From: Lishizhenia tianjinensis
Lineage (GTDB): Bacteria > Bacteroidota > Bacteroidia > Flavobacteriales_D > Crocinitomicaceae
Assembly (NCBI GenBank): GCA_943330745.2
Contig: CALQIX020000023.1
Span: forward strand, 1-51,681
DNA: 51,681 nt
Direction of reading: 5' to 3'
Shown here: in pieces, positions 17,170 to 27,041 of the stretch
How the letters are laid out: the number at the start of each line of letters is the position of its first letter
Position numbering within the stretch: position 1 is the first letter of the stretch
Position numbers and translations under genes: made by a program
The notes under the pieces: generated by a model
Told to the model about the DNA's origin: nothing
The model's database searches: none
Seen by the model: only the letters and a program-made list of their open reading frames with translations

Positions 17170-17514
17170 ATGAAAAAGTATCTTTTATCTCTTGTGATTT
17201 TCTTTATTTACGGAATTTCATTTAGTCAAAAAGCAGAAACGAGCGTAATTCAGACTTCTGCTCAATGCAACGATTGCAAGGAACGAATTGAAGGTAAATT
17301 GAACTACACAAAAGGGATTAAGTTCGCTGAATTGGATATGGAGACCAAAAAAGTAACTGTTAAGTATTCGGTAATGAAAATTTCACTTCAAAAAATCAAA
17401 GAAACGATTGCCGCCATTGGTTACGACGCAGATGAAGTAAAAGCGAAACAAGAAGATGTTTTAAAACTACCCAAATGTTGTCAGCCCAACGGGATGGAAA
17501 ATCACAAAGATTAA
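17170..17514 (+). CDS. Secreted heavy-metal-associated (HMA) domain protein
   Basis: A 114-residue protein with a signal peptide (MKKYLLSLVIFFIYGISFSQ) and one HMA ferredoxin-like domain (about 28-95). The metal-binding CxxC is in SAQCNDCKERIEG, and the C-terminal strand signature AAIGYDADEV is present. A second Cys pair, LPKCCQPNG, lies in the tail and could add metal ligands. HMA proteins bind Cu(I) or other soft metals; this one is exported, so it would act in the periplasm. It lies 29 nt after the TonB receptor and is probably the last gene of a three-gene cassette. It ends 3 nt before the convergent Ppx-like gene. Confidence 0.88.
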   Translation: MKKYLLSLVIFFIYGISFSQKAETSVIQTSAQCNDCKERIEGKLNYTKGIKFAELDMETKKVTVKYSVMKISLQKIKETIAAIGYDADEVKAKQEDVLKLPKCCQPNGMENHKD

Positions 17515-17517
17515 AGA

Positions 17518-18393
17518 TTAATTTGAGTCTGTAAACATTTTATAGATCATACCATCTGACAACCCAATTTTCGGAACTGAAATTTTATTGTTCTCTAATT
17601 TTTGCATCAAGAATAAATAAATTTCAAGAGCGGGAACAATGACATCGGCTCGATCAGGTTTTAAATGAAACTTATCCATACGCTCTTCAACAGATAATTT
17701 CCGAATGGAATCGTATAGTGATTTCATTTTTTTTAGTTCAACAGGCTGATTGTCTTTCAAACCAATAATCTTGTGAATTTTATTAATATTTCCACCCGTT
17801 CCAAAAAGTTGATGAGGAATTGATTTATCCATATTTTGCTCAAGCCATTGACCCATTTCTTGCCAGATCCCTTCTGCTACCTTATTTTTTAGAATACGTA
17901 TTGTCCCTATTTCAAATGATTGGGAGGCTATTTTTTGTCCTGATTCAAAAATACTAATCTCCGTACTCCCGCCTCCAACATCAACCACGATAAATGGGTT
18001 TAACTTATCAAAATCGAGTAATAAAAATGTTCCGAAAATTAGATCAGCTTCCTCTTGACCTGAAATCACTTCAATTTCAACATGCGTTTTATTTTTGATT
18101 TTCTGAATTATTTTATCAGCATTTTTTGATTCGCGCATGGCAGAGGTGGCAACAGCTCTTAGTTTTTCGACATTAAAAATTCCTGCAATTAATTTGAAGG
18201 ATTTTATGGTATCTAGGGTGTTTTTATATTTTTCCTTTGAGATTTTCCCCAAGTCAAAAACATCCTCACCCAAACGCAAAGGAATGCGTGTATAGGATAT
18301 TTTCTTAACATAGAAATGATTTTGTTCTTGACAAACCTCACCCACCAAAAGCCGAGCTGCATTTGTCCCTATATCTATCGCCCCAAACTTCAT
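17518..18393 (-). CDS. Ppx/GppA family phosphatase (exopolyphosphatase-like)
   Basis: A 291-residue protein of the Ppx/GppA branch of the actin-like ATPase fold. The N-terminal phosphate loop GAIDIGTNAARLL (residues 4-16), the segment ATSAMRES, the acidic EVISGQEEADLIF and the second loop VVDVGGGSTEISIF are all present. This is the short form, with the two actin-like domains and without the C-terminal HD-like extension of E. coli Ppx. It should hydrolyse polyphosphate or pppGpp. It starts 3 nt after the PIN-PhoH gene and is probably co-transcribed with it. A polyphosphate kinase gene lies 6.4 kb away on the same strand. Which phosphate substrate is used is not decidable. Confidence 0.88.
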   Translation of the reverse strand: MKFGAIDIGTNAARLLVGEVCQEQNHFYVKKISYTRIPLRLGEDVFDLGKISKEKYKNTLDTIKSFKLIAGIFNVEKLRAVATSAMRESKNADKIIQKIKNKTHVEIEVISGQEEADLIFGTFLLLDFDKLNPFIVVDVGGGSTEISIFESGQKIASQSFEIGTIRILKNKVAEGIWQEMGQWLEQNMDKSIPHQLFGTGGNINKIHKIIGLKDNQPVELKKMKSLYDSIRKLSVEERMDKFHLKPDRADVIVPALEIYLFLMQKLENNKISVPKIGLSDGMIYKMFTDSN

Positions 18394-18396
18394 ATT

Positions 18397-19722
18397 TTAC
18401 AATAATTGATTCGCTAAGTTAGCTAATTCTGAGCGTTCACCCTTTTCCAACATAACATGACAAAACAAATCTTGTCCTGATAAACGATCAACAAGATAAG
18501 CTAATCCATTTGAATTCTCATCCAAATAAGGAGTGTCTATTTGTTGTACATCACCGGTAAAAATGATTTTGGTGTTTTCACCGGCACGGGTGATAATCGT
18601 TTTCACTTCATGCGGAGTTAAATTTTGGGCTTCGTCAACAATAAACAAAATATTCGAAAGGCTTCGTCCACGAATAAAAGCTAATGGAGTAATAATAATA
18701 GACCCAGATTGTTCCATCTCCGTAATGACTTTCAATTTCTTTTCATTGGGACCAAATTGGGCTTTTATAAATTTTAAGTTATCCCACAAAGGCTCCATAT
18801 ATGGACCAATTTTATCATTGGCATCGCCGGGTAAAAAACCTATGTCCTTATTGGATAATGGAACAATTGGCCTTGCTAAAATGATCTGATTGAAATTTTT
18901 CATCTGTTCCAGCGAAGCTGCCAGCGCCAACAACGTTTTACCTGTGCCCGCAACTCCTTGTAAGGCAACTAATTTAATCTTTGGATCTAACAGGGCATGA
19001 AAAGCAAAGGCTTGTTCAGCATTTTTAGGTTTAATCCCATAAACATACTCTTTTTCAATGCGAACGATTTCATCCATAGATTGGTCATAGAAACACAAAC
19101 AAGAATTTTTTCCATTTTTCAAAATGTAATAGGCATTCGTTTTTTTCCTTTTGCCTAAAATTCCATTTTCTAAAATGGAGCCTTTTAAGAAAATTTCTCG
19201 AATTACATCAGCATCAATTAGATCAATTGTCTGGGCACTTGAGGAGGTTATTTCCTTCAAATTCACTTTACCAGTTTGATAATCTTCAGCAATTACCCCT
19301 ATTGCCTTTGCTTTAATTCTTAAATTAATATCCTTGGTAACTAAAACAACCTTTTTTTTAGGCTCTTGTTCTTGCAATACTAATGCGGCATTTATTATTT
19401 TATGATCATTTTTTTGTGACGAATAAATTTGTTCCGCATTGAGATTTTCAGGATGATAATCCATAATTATTTTAAACTTCCCTTTTTTCATCCCTAAACT
19501 AATCCATTCTTGAAGAAGATTAGTTGTAGATAACTTATCAATTAAGCGAATAACCTCGCGTGCGGAAAAATTTTTCGTATCATTTCCCAATTTAAACTTA
19601 TCTAATTCTTCCAATACTGTTATCGGAATTGCAACATAATTCTCCTCAAAATTTGTAATGGATTCATGGTCATGAAGCAACACTGATGTGTCTAAAACGA
19701 AGATTTTTTTTTGGTTTGCCAT
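18397..19722 (-). CDS. PIN domain-PhoH ATPase fusion (PhoH2-like RNA helicase/RNase)
   Basis: A 441-residue two-domain protein. The N-terminal PIN nuclease domain (about 5-145) has the acidic residues of FVLDTSVLLHDHE, EELDKFK and VLVTKDINLR. The C-terminal PhoH ATPase domain (about 235-441) has Walker A GVAGTGKT (256-263), Walker B ILFIVDEAQN and sensor IIFTGD. PhoH2-type proteins with this architecture are reported to unwind and cleave RNA. The domain order and length are typical. It is the first gene of a pair with the Ppx/GppA phosphatase. No adjacent antitoxin (PhoAT-like) gene is present. Confidence 0.9.
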   Translation of the reverse strand: MANQKKIFVLDTSVLLHDHESITNFEENYVAIPITVLEELDKFKLGNDTKNFSAREVIRLIDKLSTTNLLQEWISLGMKKGKFKIIMDYHPENLNAEQIYSSQKNDHKIINAALVLQEQEPKKKVVLVTKDINLRIKAKAIGVIAEDYQTGKVNLKEITSSSAQTIDLIDADVIREIFLKGSILENGILGKRKKTNAYYILKNGKNSCLCFYDQSMDEIVRIEKEYVYGIKPKNAEQAFAFHALLDPKIKLVALQGVAGTGKTLLALAASLEQMKNFNQIILARPIVPLSNKDIGFLPGDANDKIGPYMEPLWDNLKFIKAQFGPNEKKLKVITEMEQSGSIIITPLAFIRGRSLSNILFIVDEAQNLTPHEVKTIITRAGENTKIIFTGDVQQIDTPYLDENSNGLAYLVDRLSGQDLFCHVMLEKGERSELANLANQLL

Positions 19723-19907
19723 AAATTGTAATTAATGTTTTGGTAAAGTTAAAAAAAGATTAACCTATCGATTTAGCATTTATAATTTTTCATATTAATG
19801 TTCTATAAACCTAATTAACAATGAATTAATTTAAGATAAATATTTCTTTCATAAATCGAAAACATCTGATTGACACGCTATGATTTGCTTTGTATCAAAT
19901 TTATATA

Positions 19908-22900
19908 ATGATGAAAACTTTACTTTTATTACTTTCTTCTTTTGCGATAACCTTCTATGGTTATACTCAAAACACCATTGCCTTATGGAATTATAATACA
20001 ATTACGGGTGCTCCTGCAGCTCCAGTTGCTGACCTAGGCACAGGAAGCTCTCAAGTGATTGGTTCATTAGTTGTAGTTACAGCTGCTACTGGAATGGACC
20101 CTATTCTAAATAATGGTTGTGGCGCGCAAAATGGAACAAATCCCGGTGCCTGGTCGTTTACAGCAAATCCAGGTGCATCGAATGAAAGCAGTGGAGTGCA
20201 ATACAATGCGTCAACAGTTGGAAGTCAAAACATTCTTTTTACGTGGGATCAACGATGGTCCAATACGGCAACGAATACCGTTCGTTTGCAATACACTTTA
20301 GACGGAACGACATGGACTAATTTTACGATGACAACAGCAAATACTACTTTTTGTAATGGATCCATCGATAATGGTCGCTTTCAAAATAATGGAGTAGGTG
20401 ATCAGTACAGAAGAATTTCAGCCGATTTTTCTGCAATTACTGGTGCAAATAACAATGCAAATTTTGGAGTTCGAATTCTAGCTGCTTATTATCAATCTAC
20501 CACAGAGTTCCGCCAAACTGCAACGCCAACATCTATTGCAACAGCAGGAACTTGGAGATTTGATAATGTTTCGATTCAAGGCAGGGCAAATGTTTCGATT
20601 GCAGCGGCAAGTAATTTCGCTCAATACAACGAAAGTATTGGTTCTATAAATGTACCTATTACCGTATCGAATGCTAATTCAGCCCCTGTTAACTTAACTT
20701 TTAGCCTTTCTGTTTATTCAGACGCAACAGACAATGTGGATTACACGTGGACTAATACATTGACAATTCCAGCCAACACAAATGGTGTTACGAATCTTCC
20801 AATTGTAATTGTTGACGATGCAATAGCTGAAAAAGCAGAGCGAATTATCGTTAAAATTAGTGGTGGTGCAAATGTATTGATTTCAGCAACGGACAATTAT
20901 CAAATTGTATTTATTAAAGATAACGATTACGTAGCTCCAGTTGCAACCAACGAGTTAAATCTAAGTTTATTGACATCCTATTCTAATGGAGCTTCTGGTA
21001 CAAACTCAGCTGAAATTGTTGCTTTTGACCCTTCTGTTGATCGTCTTTATATAGCGAATAGCATTGCAGGAAAATTGGATATTGTAAATTTTGCTAACCC
21101 TGCTGCACCAGTTGCAATCACATCAATAAATTTAGCGGCCTATGGAGGAATTAATTCAGTCGTGGCCTACAATGGAGTGGTTGCTTGCGCAATTGAAGCG
21201 GTTCCAGCTCAAAATAATGGAAAAGTTGTTTTCTTTGATGCCAATGGAGTTTACATCAATCAAGTGGAAGTTGGTGCAATGCCTGATATGATTACATTTA
21301 ATAAAACGTACACAAAAATTTTAACAGCAAACGAAGGTGAACCTGATGCTACTTATGCGAATGATCCTGTTGGATCTGTTTCAATAATAGATTTAACCCC
21401 AGGTTACGCTTCATTGACGAATGCCAATGTAACCAATGTTGGATTTACAACCTATAATGGACAAGAAGCAACGCTTCGCGCTCAAGGAATTAGAGTGTTC
21501 TCAACTTCTGCTTCTGTTGCGCAGGATTTTGAGCCTGAGTATATTGCGATATCTGATGATAATACGAAAGCATATGTGACACTTCAAGAGAATAATGCAT
21601 TGGTAACAATCGATTTGGCAACAAATGCAATTACCTCTTTAACAGCATTAGGCTACTCATCCTATTCTGCTGGTTCTGGAAATGCCATGGATGCATCAGA
21701 TCAAAGTGGTGCAGTACTGATTACTGGAAACTTGCCTATCAAGGGTGCATACATGCCTGATGCCATGACTTTTAAAACGATTGGAGGTCAAGGTTTGCTA
21801 TTCACTGCAAACGAAGGAGACTCTAGAGAATTTGGTTCCGTAATTGATGCGAATCGTATTTCCTCAACAACCTTTAATAGTTTAGATGCGACAGCATTTC
21901 CGGATCAATCAATTTTGCGAAACAATAAGTTTCTCGGTAGATTGAGTGCTTTGAAATATTCTGGAGATACCGATGGAGACGGAGATTATGATGAATTGCA
22001 CGTAATGGGAGGTAGATCATTCTCTATTTGGAATCCTCTAACTGGAGCGTTGGTTTATGATTCAAAAGATTTAATTGAGCAAATCACCGCTAATAGTTCC
22101 ACTTTCGGTGCTATTTTTAATGCATCCAATACAGTTGGAGTACCTGCTCAAAAAAACAGAAGTGATGATAAAGGACCAGAACCAGAAGGGGTTACGGTTG
22201 CTTCTATTAATGGTTCAACTTATGCATTTGTTGGATTAGAAAGAATTGGTGGTGCGATGATGTTCAATGTTGATGTTCCAACTTCTCCGGTTTTTGTAGG
22301 ATATGCAAACAATCGTTCAACAACAGTAAGCGGTCCTGATTTAGGCGCCGAAGGAATTATCTTTATTTCAGCAGCAGATTCTCCAAATAACAAAGCACTA
22401 TTGATTCTCGCAAATGAGGTAAGTTCAACTTTATCAATCTATCAAATAAATACATGTGTTGATTTATCTGGTGGTTCTATTACGTCAAATGATTTAAGTC
22501 TTTGTCCTGGACAATCAACTTCATTATCTGTTACGAACGTTTCTGGTGTTTCATATCAATGGTTATTGAATGGATCTGCCATTACGAATGCAGCAAACAA
22601 TACCCTTCAAGTAAATCAGATTGGAAATTATTCGGTTAAATTAACAAATTCAACCCTTGGATGTATTGATACAACAGCGGTTTCTATCGTTACTTCAGTT
22701 GCTGCTCCGAACGTTTCAGCGGGTTTAAATCAAACGGTTTGCGGTGGGACAACTGTTACATTAACGGCAAGTGGAGCAACTAATTATGTATGGAATAATG
22801 GTGTGAGTACTGCCAATTTAATTCTAAACACCCCTACTTCAGGCGGAACATCAAATTATATTGTAACCGGAACGGATATCGCAACTGGTTGTTCGAAAAA

Positions 22901-24677
22901 AGACACAGTTCTAGTAACAGTTAACGCTCTACCTACAATTAATGCTGGTGTTGATTTTTCAGCATGTTTGAATCAACAAATTACACTAACAGCAACTGGA
23001 GGTGTTTCGTATGCATGGACAAATAACATCCAGAATGGACAAAGTTTTGCTTTTACTCAATCTGCAAATTTTTCAGTAACTGGAACAGACGCAAATGGTT
23101 GTTCAAATACAGATGGTATTTCAGTAACCGCTTTAAGTAACCCAACTGTTTCTGCTGGATCAAATCAAGTGGTTTGTGCCGGTTCTCTTGTAACATTAAG
23201 TGGATCAGGAGCTTCTACTTATAGTTGGAATAATGGAGTTCAAAATGCGATTAACTTCATTCCTGTTACAACTCAAACCTACACTGTTACCGGAACTAAT
23301 AACGATGGTTGTAGTAATACGGCTCAAGTAACAGTTACGGTCAATAATTTACCAGCAGTTTCAGGTGGTAACGATCAATTTGTTTGTCAAGGCTCAACGG
23401 TTACCTTAACTGGATCAGGAGCTCAAAATTTATCATGGTCAAATGGAATTCTCAATGGAATATCGTTTTCACCTCAAGCAACGCAGGTTTTCACCTTAAC
23501 AGGTGTTGATCAAAATGGTTGTTCGAATACAGATAATGTATTAATTACAGTTGCTACTTTACCCCAAATTAATGCTGGATTAGATCAAACAATTTGTCAA
23601 GGAGAACAAATAATCTTAACGGGAAGCGGCGCACAAACGATTACATGGGATAACAATGTATTGAATGGTATTGCGTTCGTTCCGTTTTCTACTCAAACAT
23701 TCACTGCAACAGGAACGACAAATGGTTGTTCAAATACTGATCAGGTAACCGTAACAATTCTTCCAAATCCTCAAGTAAATCTGGGGAATGATATAGAACT
23801 TTGCGCAAACCAAGTACCATACAACATAAATGCATCTAGCAATCAAGCTGGTTTGACATTCGGATGGAACACGGGAGAATTGGGACAAACAATTAGTGCA
23901 AGTAACTCAGGATTGTACATTGTCACAGCAACAGATGTTTTTGGATGTTCAAAAGTTGATACGCTACAATTTACCGTTAATCAATTACCAGGAGCTGATT
24001 TAGGAGGAAATCAATCAGTTTGTTCGAATCAATTACCGACAATATTATCTGTTCAATCAACGGGAAATCAATTAAGTTACTTGTGGTCAAACGGTCAAAC
24101 AACGCAACAAATTCAAGTTGTACAAGCTGGATTATATTCAGTTTCGGTTATCAACGCAAATGGATGTGAATCCTCTGATGCAGTTCAAGTTCAAGTATTA
24201 ACATCTCCGAATGTCAATGCAGGACAAGACATTACTGTTTGTGCAAATGAATTCCCTGTTACGTTAAATGCAACAGGTAATGGAGCTCAAGTTTTGTGGA
24301 GTACGGGAGCAGCAACTCCATTTACAACAGTTACCGTTGGTGGAATTTATTCTGTTACCACAACTGCTCAAAATGGGTGTCAAGCAACAGATTCTGTTTC
24401 GGTAATTTCTGATCCTTGTGTTAACATCGATGAGCATAACAATGGAATATCTATTTATCCCAATCCAACTCAATCAACTGTTGTTGTTTTAAATAAAACA
24501 AATCAACCATTGCAATATGTCTTGCGTACTGTTGAGGGAAAAATCATTGCTGAAGGTCAGTTAGATTTAAACTCAGAAAAAACAAGTTTAGATTTAAGTA
24601 ATTTTTCGAATGGGGCATATTTGATGCATGTATTTAATTCTGAATTAAACTACATCCAACGTATTACAAAACAATAG
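19908..24677 (+). CDS. Choice-of-anchor I domain protein with Ig-like repeats and type A T9SS sorting domain
   Basis: A large secreted protein of about 1589 residues. After a signal peptide (MMKTLLLLLSSFAITFYGYTQ) come a jelly-roll-like N-terminal domain and a Calx-beta-like segment. Next is a beta-propeller-like choice-of-anchor I domain (roughly residues 350-850, with DPSVDRLYIANS, ILTANEGEPDA and FTANEGDSREFG). About eight PKD/Ig-like repeats of 80-90 residues follow (C-x-G-x-VTLTASGA-x-YxW), then a C-terminal T9SS type A sorting domain (ISIYPNPTQS and DLSNFSNGAYLMHV). It should be exported by T9SS and attached to the surface or released. The ATG pair at 19908/19911 was chosen over the TTG at 19890 because the signal peptide begins there. 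A terminator follows. Confidence 0.88.
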   Translation: MMKTLLLLLSSFAITFYGYTQNTIALWNYNTITGAPAAPVADLGTGSSQVIGSLVVVTAATGMDPILNNGCGAQNGTNPGAWSFTANPGASNESSGVQYNASTVGSQNILFTWDQRWSNTATNTVRLQYTLDGTTWTNFTMTTANTTFCNGSIDNGRFQNNGVGDQYRRISADFSAITGANNNANFGVRILAAYYQSTTEFRQTATPTSIATAGTWRFDNVSIQGRANVSIAAASNFAQYNESIGSINVPITVSNANSAPVNLTFSLSVYSDATDNVDYTWTNTLTIPANTNGVTNLPIVIVDDAIAEKAERIIVKISGGANVLISATDNYQIVFIKDNDYVAPVATNELNLSLLTSYSNGASGTNSAEIVAFDPSVDRLYIANSIAGKLDIVNFANPAAPVAITSINLAAYGGINSVVAYNGVVACAIEAVPAQNNGKVVFFDANGVYINQVEVGAMPDMITFNKTYTKILTANEGEPDATYANDPVGSVSIIDLTPGYASLTNANVTNVGFTTYNGQEATLRAQGIRVFSTSASVAQDFEPEYIAISDDNTKAYVTLQENNALVTIDLATNAITSLTALGYSSYSAGSGNAMDASDQSGAVLITGNLPIKGAYMPDAMTFKTIGGQGLLFTANEGDSREFGSVIDANRISSTTFNSLDATAFPDQSILRNNKFLGRLSALKYSGDTDGDGDYDELHVMGGRSFSIWNPLTGALVYDSKDLIEQITANSSTFGAIFNASNTVGVPAQKNRSDDKGPEPEGVTVASINGSTYAFVGLERIGGAMMFNVDVPTSPVFVGYANNRSTTVSGPDLGAEGIIFISAADSPNNKALLILANEVSSTLSIYQINTCVDLSGGSITSNDLSLCPGQSTSLSVTNVSGVSYQWLLNGSAITNAANNTLQVNQIGNYSVKLTNSTLGCIDTTAVSIVTSVAAPNVSAGLNQTVCGGTTVTLTASGATNYVWNNGVSTANLILNTPTSGGTSNYIVTGTDIATGCSKKDTVLVTVNALPTINAGVDFSACLNQQITLTATGGVSYAWTNNIQNGQSFAFTQSANFSVTGTDANGCSNTDGISVTALSNPTVSAGSNQVVCAGSLVTLSGSGASTYSWNNGVQNAINFIPVTTQTYTVTGTNNDGCSNTAQVTVTVNNLPAVSGGNDQFVCQGSTVTLTGSGAQNLSWSNGILNGISFSPQATQVFTLTGVDQNGCSNTDNVLITVATLPQINAGLDQTICQGEQIILTGSGAQTITWDNNVLNGIAFVPFSTQTFTATGTTNGCSNTDQVTVTILPNPQVNLGNDIELCANQVPYNINASSNQAGLTFGWNTGELGQTISASNSGLYIVTATDVFGCSKVDTLQFTVNQLPGADLGGNQSVCSNQLPTILSVQSTGNQLSYLWSNGQTTQQIQVVQAGLYSVSVINANGCESSDAVQVQVLTSPNVNAGQDITVCANEFPVTLNATGNGAQVLWSTGAATPFTTVTVGGIYSVTTTAQNGCQATDSVSVISDPCVNIDEHNNGISIYPNPTQSTVVVLNKTNQPLQYVLRTVEGKIIAEGQLDLNSEKTSLDLSNFSNGAYLMHVFNSELNYIQRITKQ
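22705..24410 (+). repeat. Ig/PKD-like coding repeats in the choice-of-anchor protein
   Basis: About eight tandem domain repeats of roughly 240-270 bp in the C-terminal third of the gene. The protein-level pattern is AG-x-NQ-x-VC-x-G-x-VTLTGSGA, then WNNGV and a terminal VT-V strand. DNA copies have diverged, unlike the recent duplication in the next surface protein gene. Confidence 0.7.
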
Positions 24678-24695
24678 AAATTAAGTCCTAAATGA

Positions 24696-24726
24696 AAAAG
24701 GCTGTCTCTGAGAGACAGCCTTTTTT
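24696..24726. terminator. Bidirectional Rho-independent terminator
   Basis: A strong hairpin with the arms AAGGCTGTCTC and GAGACAGCCTT closes a short loop, with A-rich sequence before it and a T run after it. It lies between the convergent choice-of-anchor gene and ppk1 and could serve both. Confidence 0.85.
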
Positions 24727-24776
24727 GATTATAAAAATTAAGAAGAAAAGAATTTTAGTTTTTCATTAAAAATCCT

Positions 24777-26798
24777 TTATTGACAATAGGATTTATAGAG
24801 TTCTAACTGTGCATGAAATGGAGGTAAATTTCTTTTTCTAAATCTATTTTTCAAATCCGAGGAAATTAATCGCGCTTTCACGCTTCCCTTCCATTGATAT
24901 TGAAAAATTCTATCTAATTCAGACTGAATATGCTGTTCTTTTATAATAACACCAACCTCAATTCTACTGTCGATATTGCGTTCCATAAAATCGGCACTTG
25001 TTAAGATATACAAGGGGTTTTCATTGTTTTTAAAAATCATAAAACGTGCGTGTTCCAGATACCGATCTACAATACTAATAACTGTAATATTTTCACTTAA
25101 TCCTTTTACACCAGGTTTCAGGCAACAAATTCCCCGAATAATCATTTCTATTTTAACACCGGCTTGACTGGCTTCATAAAATTTATCAATCAATTGACTA
25201 TCTGTCAAATTATTAATTTTTAGCTGAATAGATCCTTTAAGGCCGTTTTTTGAATGGGCAATTTCCTGATTAATATACTGAATGATTTTTCGACGTGAAT
25301 TAAAAGGTGAAACTAATAAATTTCGGAAAACAGGTCGTTCGAGGTTGTTTTCCAGTAATCGAAACACCTTTTTAACTTCATTGGCAATTTCTGGCTTAAC
25401 CGTTAAATAGCCCAAATCAACATAAATTCGTGCTGTTTTCTCATTGAAATTTCCAGTTCCGATATAAGTAATAAGCTGTTCCTTACCATCTTTAAATCGT
25501 TCGATTTGCAATAATTTGGAATGTACTTTTAAATTTGGAACACCATAAATTACTTTAGCACCAAAATCCTTCAATCGATTACTCCAATATAAATTATTTT
25601 CTTCATCAAACCGTGCCTGTAACTCAAAAACAACCGTTACTTCTTTTCCATTAAACACCGCAGAAAGTAGCGCATTCATTATATCTGAATTTTTTGCGAC
25701 TCGGTAAATGTTTATTTTAATTGTACGAACTTTTGGATCAATAGCCGCTTCTCTCAGGAGGTCGATGATATAATCGAAACGTTGATACGGGAAATGCAAT
25801 AAAATATCTTTTTTTAAAACCGCTTGAATAACGCCCCCTTTATTTTCTAAATCAGGGTGTTTACATGGGGGTTGCGAAGGAAACAAAAATGCCGGATTTT
25901 CAAAAGTCGGAAACGATATTAAATCTTTGTTGTTATGATACCTTCCACCAGGTATTGTATTTACACCTTCTTTTAAATGGAGAGAGTGTAACAAATACTG
26001 GAGCAAATCAATAGGCATTTCTTCATCATAGACAAAGCGAACTGGGTCACCTTTTTTACGATCTTTTAAGCTTTTTTCTATTTTTTCTATAAATGGTAAA
26101 CTTAAATCATCATCCAAATCTAATTCAGCATCCCGGGTAAATTTAAAGGTGTAAGCACTTATTTCAACCGGATAAAAAATTCCAAAAATTTCTTTCAGTT
26201 GTAGGCGAATAATATCATCAATCAATAGTATATAAATCCCCTTTTCATCTGTAATTTTATAATATCGTGGGATATCAACTGGAACCTGAATCAGGGCATA
26301 TCGCACCTTTTTCTTTTGATCAACAATTTTAATAGCCAAATAAATGGCATAATCTCTCAATTTTGGAAACGACCCTTTTTTATCAAGTATTATGGGGAAA
26401 ATAGAATGTTTTAATTTATCCTGATAATACTGATTCAATTCTATCTCATGTTGTTTTGAGAGGTTTTTCTCATTCATGAAGTAAATAGCGTGCTTCTTAA
26501 ATTCTTCTGAAATTTCCTCAAACGCTTTCTCGAATTTCTTTTGTTGACGCAAAACTTCCTTTCTTATTTCTTGATAAAGTTCTGTTGCTGATCCGGAAAA
26601 ACCTTGTATTTTTTGTTTTTTGAGAACGGATAATCGACGGACATTCGCAACCCGCACCCGATAAAACTCATCCATATTATTGGAATAAATCCCTAAAAAT
26701 CGCATCCGCTCCACCAAAGGAACTGTTGGATCCATTGCTTCCTGAAGTACCCTTTCATTGAAGGATAGCCAACTTAATTCTCGATTAACTGCGTGCAT
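24777..26798 (-). CDS. ppk1: Polyphosphate kinase 1
   Basis: A 673-residue PPK1, which polymerises the gamma-phosphate of ATP into inorganic polyphosphate. The N-terminal domain has NRELSWLSFNERVLQEA and SNNMDEFYRVRVANVRR. The phosphotransfer core has the catalytic-histidine segment LKVHSKLLQIER, then YIGTGNFNEKTARIYVDLG and the second histidine in DRYLEHARFMIF. Length and order are typical of the family. The ATG at 26798 is preferred over the in-frame TTG at 26822. The gene is monocistronic, and the divergent LpxH-like gene lies 243 bp away. A Ppx/GppA enzyme elsewhere in the window may degrade the product. Confidence 0.94.
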   Translation of the reverse strand: MHAVNRELSWLSFNERVLQEAMDPTVPLVERMRFLGIYSNNMDEFYRVRVANVRRLSVLKKQKIQGFSGSATELYQEIRKEVLRQQKKFEKAFEEISEEFKKHAIYFMNEKNLSKQHEIELNQYYQDKLKHSIFPIILDKKGSFPKLRDYAIYLAIKIVDQKKKVRYALIQVPVDIPRYYKITDEKGIYILLIDDIIRLQLKEIFGIFYPVEISAYTFKFTRDAELDLDDDLSLPFIEKIEKSLKDRKKGDPVRFVYDEEMPIDLLQYLLHSLHLKEGVNTIPGGRYHNNKDLISFPTFENPAFLFPSQPPCKHPDLENKGGVIQAVLKKDILLHFPYQRFDYIIDLLREAAIDPKVRTIKINIYRVAKNSDIMNALLSAVFNGKEVTVVFELQARFDEENNLYWSNRLKDFGAKVIYGVPNLKVHSKLLQIERFKDGKEQLITYIGTGNFNEKTARIYVDLGYLTVKPEIANEVKKVFRLLENNLERPVFRNLLVSPFNSRRKIIQYINQEIAHSKNGLKGSIQLKINNLTDSQLIDKFYEASQAGVKIEMIIRGICCLKPGVKGLSENITVISIVDRYLEHARFMIFKNNENPLYILTSADFMERNIDSRIEVGVIIKEQHIQSELDRIFQYQWKGSVKARLISSDLKNRFRKRNLPPFHAQLELYKSYCQ

Positions 26799-27041
26799 AA
26801 ACAAAGATGCAATTTGTTCCAATTTTAAAACTAAAAAAGATATTAAATAATTATGAAATTTCGGGAAATTAAAGCTTCTCGAAATTCTTTTTTCACCAAT
26901 TATTTTTTACGGTTGTATAAAATTAAAAATAACATTCAATTAAATCACTAACATTCGCTTAGTAAATAAATAAAGTCTTGTTAAAGCTTTGGTAAAAACC
27001 ATCTGGAATTTACTTCACAAATTTGTTCAAACGCATGATCT

